Assembly: GCA_001600175.1 (NCBI GenBank)
Contig: BCJC01000005.1
Coordinates: forward strand, 786,471-850,470
Direction: 5' to 3'
DNA from: Erythrobasidium yunnanense
Taxonomy: Eukaryota; Basidiomycota; Cystobasidiomycetes; Erythrobasidiales; Erythrobasidiaceae
DNA: 64,000 bases
Below are positions 59,846-64,000 of the stretch, in pieces. A model generated the notes under the pieces. It searched no databases and was not told the origin of the DNA. It saw nothing but the letters and a program-made list of their open reading frames with translations. Position numbers and translations under genes: made by a program. Every line of letters starts with the position of its first letter. Positions within the stretch are counted from its first letter, which is position 1.

Positions 59846-62800
59846 TCATACTTCATCAGCAACGAACACTCTGCGTAGCATGTGCCGACATACCGCCTGC
59901 AAGTCCTGAGCATCCGGGAAAGCCGCCCTGAGGCCTTGCAGCAGAGCCTGCCTGTCGCTTTGTGCGAGTTTTGTAAGATCCTTAGCGACTCTGCTTGCCT
60001 TGATCTCTTCCACCTTGCTCTTGATAGCCTGAGCATGCTGCTTCTCGAGTGCAGCAACGACTGCTTCATCGCCCTCTTGCTCGCTGACGATGCTTCGCAA
60101 GATGTTTTCGCTTTCCGCGCGAGAAAGAGACGCGTCGGCTTTGGCGATCTGCTTCACGACCGACTCCTCTGCCAAGCGTCTTCTGAGTCGCCAGTAGAAG
60201 TACTTCCTGCTCGAGCTCCATTTGAGAGCCTCCCGGATCGTGCCCTTCGCCTTCATTCTGTTGGCTCGGTCGTGCAAGTCTGCAAATTGCAGCGCGATCT
60301 GACCGTAGATAGGCATGAGAAGCTTCTCCCGAGCAGCGAGATCTGACTTGGCTTTTGCTGCATCTTCAGCTGACAGCGTGCTGTTTGTGCTTGCTGCCTT
60401 CAGGCTTCGGTACTTCTCGTCCAAGCGTTCCATCATCTGCAGTACCTTCGCCTTTCGGAACTTGATCTCGACAATACCCTCTGGCTCGAGGACACCGGCT
60501 CTCGAGGTGACATCGGCATACATCTCCATCATACCGTTGTCGTTGATGGACGGATCGAGAACTACCCAAGCTCCTCCTCGTAGTTCACCGTTTGGCACGA
60601 TGTAGACGAAGGCAGGAGACTTGTACGATGAGAGTCCGTCGACGATGAGGGAACCGCTAGAATCGCAGATGAGTAAGCAAGTGTTGTCTGTAATCAGGTG
60701 GAAAAGCTTACCGCTTCAAGACTTCATCAAACATATCCTGCTGACCACCGGAGAAACCACGCCAGTTGGCGAAGATGATGAGCGGCAACTCTTCACGGTT
60801 GAAGTCGAAGATAGCCTGAGCTGTTTTGAAGGCAGAGTTGGGGTACCAGACCTAAGACACAAGCATAGATTAGCTGCGATCCAGCTTGTCGTAAATGATG
60901 TAAGCTCACCTGTCCAGCCTCCATGATGCGCTGTTCTTGCGAGGTAGGATTGGCAGGATCGGCAGGCACGATACGCTCGACAGTTCTTGTCTCCACAGCA
61001 ATGACACCCATTGGAATACCACCAAGACGAGCCCGTCCGGCAACCACAGTTTGTGCCCAGCCAGAAAGCGTTTCCTGGAACGAGCCTTGATCGAAGAAAC
61101 CGGAAAGGAACTTGTTGTCGTTCTCGTCTTGCTTACCGGCGATTAGCCAGCGAGGATCATAAGGACCCTTGGGTGGCATGAAGTCGATGGGTCGGCTGAC
61201 CGAATCCGCGGAAGGAATAGAAGGAAGAGCGAGGCCGCGAGCGGCAGGTACGTAGGAAAGCCAGTTGACAATTGACAGAACACCTTCAAGATCGTTGGCG
61301 GCTGTGAGATGTGTGACACCGTTCTTGTACATGATTTGGGTGCCTCCGAGTTGAAGGTTGGAAGAGTAGACTTCTCGGCCAAGAACCTTGTTCAGGGCAT
61401 TCGCACCGGTCAAGATGATAGGTTGGCCTTCGACTTGGACAGCTCTCTGGCCCAGGCGGACCAAGTAAGCACCGATACCGACCGATCGAGCTGAGACAAG
61501 AGTGATGGTGAAGATGTCGTCGTAGGCTCGCGAAGTCTCTCCTGCGATAAGACCGGAGCCTTTCAAGCTCTCCACACCAAGCCCTTCTTGCAGACCGATG
61601 ATGTCGGTGATCAGGTATCGCTCCTCATCGCCATGCTCGATCTTCTTTGTGATAACGCTGTTCTCACCCTTCGACTCGAGAATGCTGTAGTTGGCGGGAG
61701 TCAAGTATAGATATGAGAAGCCCTTCTCAGGGCTGTCGTCTTCTTGCCAGCCAACGTGGAAGAGATCGACAAGCTCATCCGCAATACCCAATCTAGCGCC
61801 AGAGTTAGCGGACAGATAGATACGTGGGAGACCAAGCTGTCGGGCAAGCTGGGTAACCTTGTAGAAGAAGTAGTCCTCCTCTGGTCCGAAGGAACCAATC
61901 TTGAAGGTAATATCGTTGGCGAGGACGACTACTCGGCGGCCAGATGGGCACTCTGGAGTATACATAGTATAGATCCAGCCGACCATACCAATTGAGTTGC
62001 TGCCTGCTGGTCGAGATACCTCTTGAGGATTGCCATACTCATCAAGGACCAGCTCGACGTATTTGAGAGGGTCTGAAGGAGGCTGAGGTCCGCTTGGATT
62101 GAGCTCGGTAGCTGTCTTCCATGCTCGTCGCAGCGCTTGTCTGTAGAGATCTGGGAAATCGTAGACGTAGGTGGTACCCGTGACGTGAGCCTTGTATCGC
62201 TTAGGCTGCAGCCATTCCTTGGTGGTGTAAGGAAGGTTGACTGGCTGCAAGTGCTTGGCACCCTGAGCGCCGATAGACTTGAGGATTGTCTGACCCTTCT
62301 CTCCCTTTACTTCTCTGTAAGCCTCGTACTTGACTACGAAGCCTGACACGTTCTCGATGACTGCTCGTATGGGCTGCATGTGACCTTGCTCGTCCTCCAA
62401 CACGAAACGGATCTCGGAGCTAGTGACTCTGAGTCTCCATAGTCGCTTGCCGTGTCTCTCGATGAAGCCGGCTAGAGCTTGTTGAATCTCATCAAAGCTG
62501 ACTTGCAGCGAGTAGACGAAGTTGATGAAAACAGAGTTGACATCGGCGGATCGGTAGTTTGCGCTGGCAATCTCCAGAGCATTGAGGATGTCGGTGACGA
62601 GTCGGTCTGTCTCCGAGATGAGGTAGTCGGTAACTTTCATGCTTCCACGCAGTCTTCCAGGACGCAATAAAGCGCGAACGAAGAATCGGCAGTCTTGAGG
62701 ATTCTCCTTGCCAGTTGCATAGTAGACGTGTACTTGCCTGTTTTCGGCGAAGCATGGAGTGATGTTGAAGTTGGAGAGACGAGATAGCTCGAGCTGGAAG

Positions 62801-64000
62801 GCAAGTGCAGGCTCTATGTTTCGGATCTGAGACAATTCTTGCCAGCGGTTCTCGCTCTTGCGCATGGTGAAGTATGAGGGATACTGCCCCTGTCTGCACA
62901 CCATAAAGGTGACTCTGCGCATGTTGCGCTTCTCGAGCTCGTCGGCGAATTTGCCAGTGATATTAGCGAAGGTGTCGTGCCATTCTGAATCGCCCATATC
63001 TGGCGCATCTTTGCTGAGAACGAGGGCGGCATTGATGATGTTCTTGCGGTCATTGCGCTCTCTCGATTGGCGATCATCGGCATCGGAAGAAGGAATGAGC
63101 TTCAAGACGTTTGGGAGATCTCGCTCAATCTCCTCGAGGGAGTTTGCAGCGAACATGGCACCGTATCTGAGCGGCTCATGCTGGATCTTCGAGGTCTCCA
63201 GAGCGAAGGTAAGGTCGGAGAAGGAAGCTACTCGCTGCTTGTTGGTAAGTCCCGCAGCTGGAGTGCGAGGAGTTGGCGGGGGAGATGAAGTAGATTGAAC
63301 GCGGAAGGACCAGAAGATAGCCAGGGGCTCGTCATCTGTCAAATCCTCCTCTTGATAGTCGATGCTTAGCACGCTGTATGCCTTGTAGGCACGTCGAACG
63401 TATACATCCATGGCAGCCAGTGAAAGCCAGTGGTCTTTGCCCTTGAAGAAGGCTGGAAGAACATCGTAAACGGTGTAGCGGGAGTCGACTAGCTCCTTCA
63501 GCACATCTGGGTCTGGGAGACGGCTGGATGGAGCGCTTTCGCCATATCTTGTCATCTGCACGGAGTTCTTCAGGATTTGCTCCATCTGGACCTCTCTTTC
63601 GTGGAGAGATGGCAGCTGGCATCGGATGAGTACCTCTCTAGCTTTAAGGGCTACCTTCTGAGTTCCCTTGCTGTCGAGATCTGCGAGCTTCTGCAGTACT
63701 GCCGCGAAGTTCGCTTCTACAGCTGACAGAGAGGCGTTCTCCGTGACAACATCCAATATTGCCGAGATAAGGTTACTCTTGTATGCAGCCTTGGAGTGCG
63801 AAAGCACGATAACAGCAACCTTGTCAAGGTTGTCTCGGTTCTGGTCTCGTAGCTCGAGCACGACATCCGCTTCTTTGCCTGAGAAGATCGACTCTGTCTC
63901 ATAATAGCTAGACATCATGCCAGCAAGAGTCGCCCATTCGTGGGCTTTGAGGCCGTGCATATACCTTTGCACAATGCTGGTGAAAGATGCAATAGCTGCA
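59846..64000 (-). CDS. ACC1: Acetyl-CoA carboxylase, C-terminal part (5' end outside window)
   Basis: Cytosolic multifunctional enzyme making malonyl-CoA for fatty acid synthesis. Visible exons: 60910 to beyond 64000, 60712-60851, 59846-60656. The frame is open to the window edge. It begins in the central domain ([20 protein letters not shown]) and includes the whole carboxyltransferase region: [28 protein letters not shown]-type segment, [32 protein letters not shown], then [19 protein letters not shown] across the intron and [12 protein letters not shown] near the C-terminus. The biotin carboxylase and biotin carrier domains lie to the right of the window. Identification is certain. Confidence 0.97.

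Overview
The window is gene-dense nuclear DNA from a fungus, most likely a basidiomycete. Evidence: short spliceosomal introns (mostly 50-75 nt) with CTNA(C/T) branch sites, a seven-helix protein resembling the DUF6533 family, and fungal forms of ATP19, SEC72, SSR4, TSC13 and MET5. I could model 31 protein-coding genes on both strands. Two run off the ends: RPN1 on the left, ACC1 on the right. I saw no tRNA, rRNA, CRISPR array, transposon or virus-like element. All exon borders are my own reading of splice signals plus frame continuity; no transcripts were available.

Left part (1-21907) is mostly housekeeping: proteasome RPN1, F-ATP synthase subunit k (ATP19), SEC72, enoyl-CoA reductase TSC13, a small secreted double-psi-barrel-like protein, histone H4, a zinc-ligand-rich orphan, a divergent pair (MFS transporter and a dienelactone-hydrolase/SnoaL-like protein), sulfite reductase MET5, COX4 and the chromatin-remodelling subunit SSR4.

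Middle part (22161-29453) is the most accessory-like stretch. Three genes run in one direction: a secreted class-3 lipase-like protein whose nucleophile Ser is replaced by Gly, a cytochrome P450 with all key motifs, and a MATE exporter. Next come RPL4, mitochondrial GRX5, a long orphan, a DNAJC11-like J-protein, the cargo receptor ERV29/SURF4 and a mitochondrial PPR-type protein.

Right part (42862-55088) holds lineage-specific material: a tandem pair of six-cysteine secreted proteins, a small coiled-coil protein, a tandem pair of alpha/beta hydrolases with Ser-rich heads and Arg/Ser tails, a Gln/Pro-rich protein, and two polytopic membrane proteins. Beyond them lie a CUE + CCCH + SMR protein (architecture of no-go-decay nucleases) and the carboxyltransferase half of acetyl-CoA carboxylase.

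The most unusual signal is gene architecture. ATP19 needs nine exons for 85 residues, including exons of 3 and 6 nt. Other genes contain 7, 9, 14, 17, 18 and 32 nt exons, two candidate 32-nt introns, GC-AG introns, and an apparent back-to-back twin intron in SSR4.
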